A DNA stretch of 7,215 nucleotides from Bacteroidales bacterium UBA1217 (GTDB lineage Bacteria; Bacteroidota; Bacteroidia; Bacteroidales; P3). The notes beneath the pieces are model-generated. The model had not been told where the DNA came from and did not search any database. It worked only from the letters and a program-made list of their open reading frames with translations. Both the position numbers and the translations under genes were made by a program. Numbering within the stretch: the stretch's first letter is position 1; each line of letters opens with the position of its first letter. Location of the stretch: positions 19,139 to 26,353 of the forward strand of contig DBXH01000050.1 of the NCBI GenBank assembly GCA_002309335.1, in the 5' to 3' direction. Shown here piece by piece: positions 7,147-7,215 of this stretch.

Positions 7147-7170
7147 ATAGTATTTTTTTAATTTTCTGTG
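7147..7170 (-). promoter_or_regulatory. A/T-rich leader of the efflux operon
   Basis: The 24 bases between the repeat array and the adaptor ATG are A-rich on the minus strand (TTAAAAAAATACTAT just before ATG) and have no purine Shine-Dalgarno motif. This matches the A-rich, SD-poor initiation regions typical of Bacteroidota. No convincing TAnnTTTG -7 element is seen, so the promoter may lie in or beyond the array. Confidence 0.45.
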
Positions 7171-7215
7171 AAAGGTTGTAAGGGTTTAAAAGGTTTAAAA
7201 GGTTTAAAGGGTTGA
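7171..7215 (-). repeat. 9-bp-period AACCTTT array upstream of the efflux operon
   Basis: Five 9-base units fill this stretch, starting at 7171, 7180, 7189, 7198 and 7207 on the + strand. Their first seven bases are AAAGGTT, AAGGGTT, AAAGGTT, AAAGGTT and AAGGGTT. On the minus strand, the sense of the operon, they read AACCTTT or AACCCTT with a TAAA-type spacer. The array reaches the end of the window and may continue. Orientation relative to the downstream gene matches the array at 58-111. Confidence 0.8.

Noticed and set aside
7147..7215. Canonical Bacteroidota promoter (TTTG / TAnnTTTG) upstream of the adaptor
   Set aside because: No convincing match with the right spacing; only partial T-rich resemblance inside the repeats.

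Overview
The window looks like chromosomal DNA from a member of the Bacteroidota, most likely the order Bacteroidales. The protease resembles the M16 enzymes of that group, one protein ends in a type IX secretion (T9SS) sorting domain, the coding DNA is about 50-56% GC with A/T-rich leaders instead of clear Shine-Dalgarno sites, and gene upstream regions carry AACCTTT-type short repeats. The genus cannot be fixed from the sequence alone.

Layout from left to right. Bases 1-120 hold two adjoining tandem arrays: seven perfect 7-bp GGARAAC units, then a 9-bp-period array containing AACCTTT. A + strand gene for an M16 zinc metallopeptidase follows at 121-1338 and starts at TTG. After a 12-base convergent gap with a small inverted repeat, the rest of the window is a four-gene operon on the minus strand. 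In transcription order it encodes a lipoprotein periplasmic adaptor (7146-6112), an RND inner-membrane efflux permease (6109-2927), a 97-residue PII-like protein (2930-2637) and a secreted SGNH-hydrolase-like protein with a PKD-like domain and a T9SS sorting domain (2640-1351). The first junction is 2 bases wide. The next two are 4-base ATGA stop/start overlaps, so all four proteins are probably made from one message with coupled translation. Bases 7171-7215, upstream of the operon, hold a second 9-bp AACCTTT array in the same orientation relative to its gene as the left-hand one.

Working together: the adaptor and permease form the inner part of a tripartite drug or metabolite efflux pump. 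No outer-membrane TolC-type partner is encoded in the window, so it must come from elsewhere. The PII-like protein is a plausible cytosolic sensor or regulator of the pump. The T9SS-exported protein would act at the cell surface or outside, and its link to the pump is not obvious. The M16 protease is transcribed separately toward this operon. All five genes appear intact; no RNA genes, insertion sequences or CRISPR were seen.
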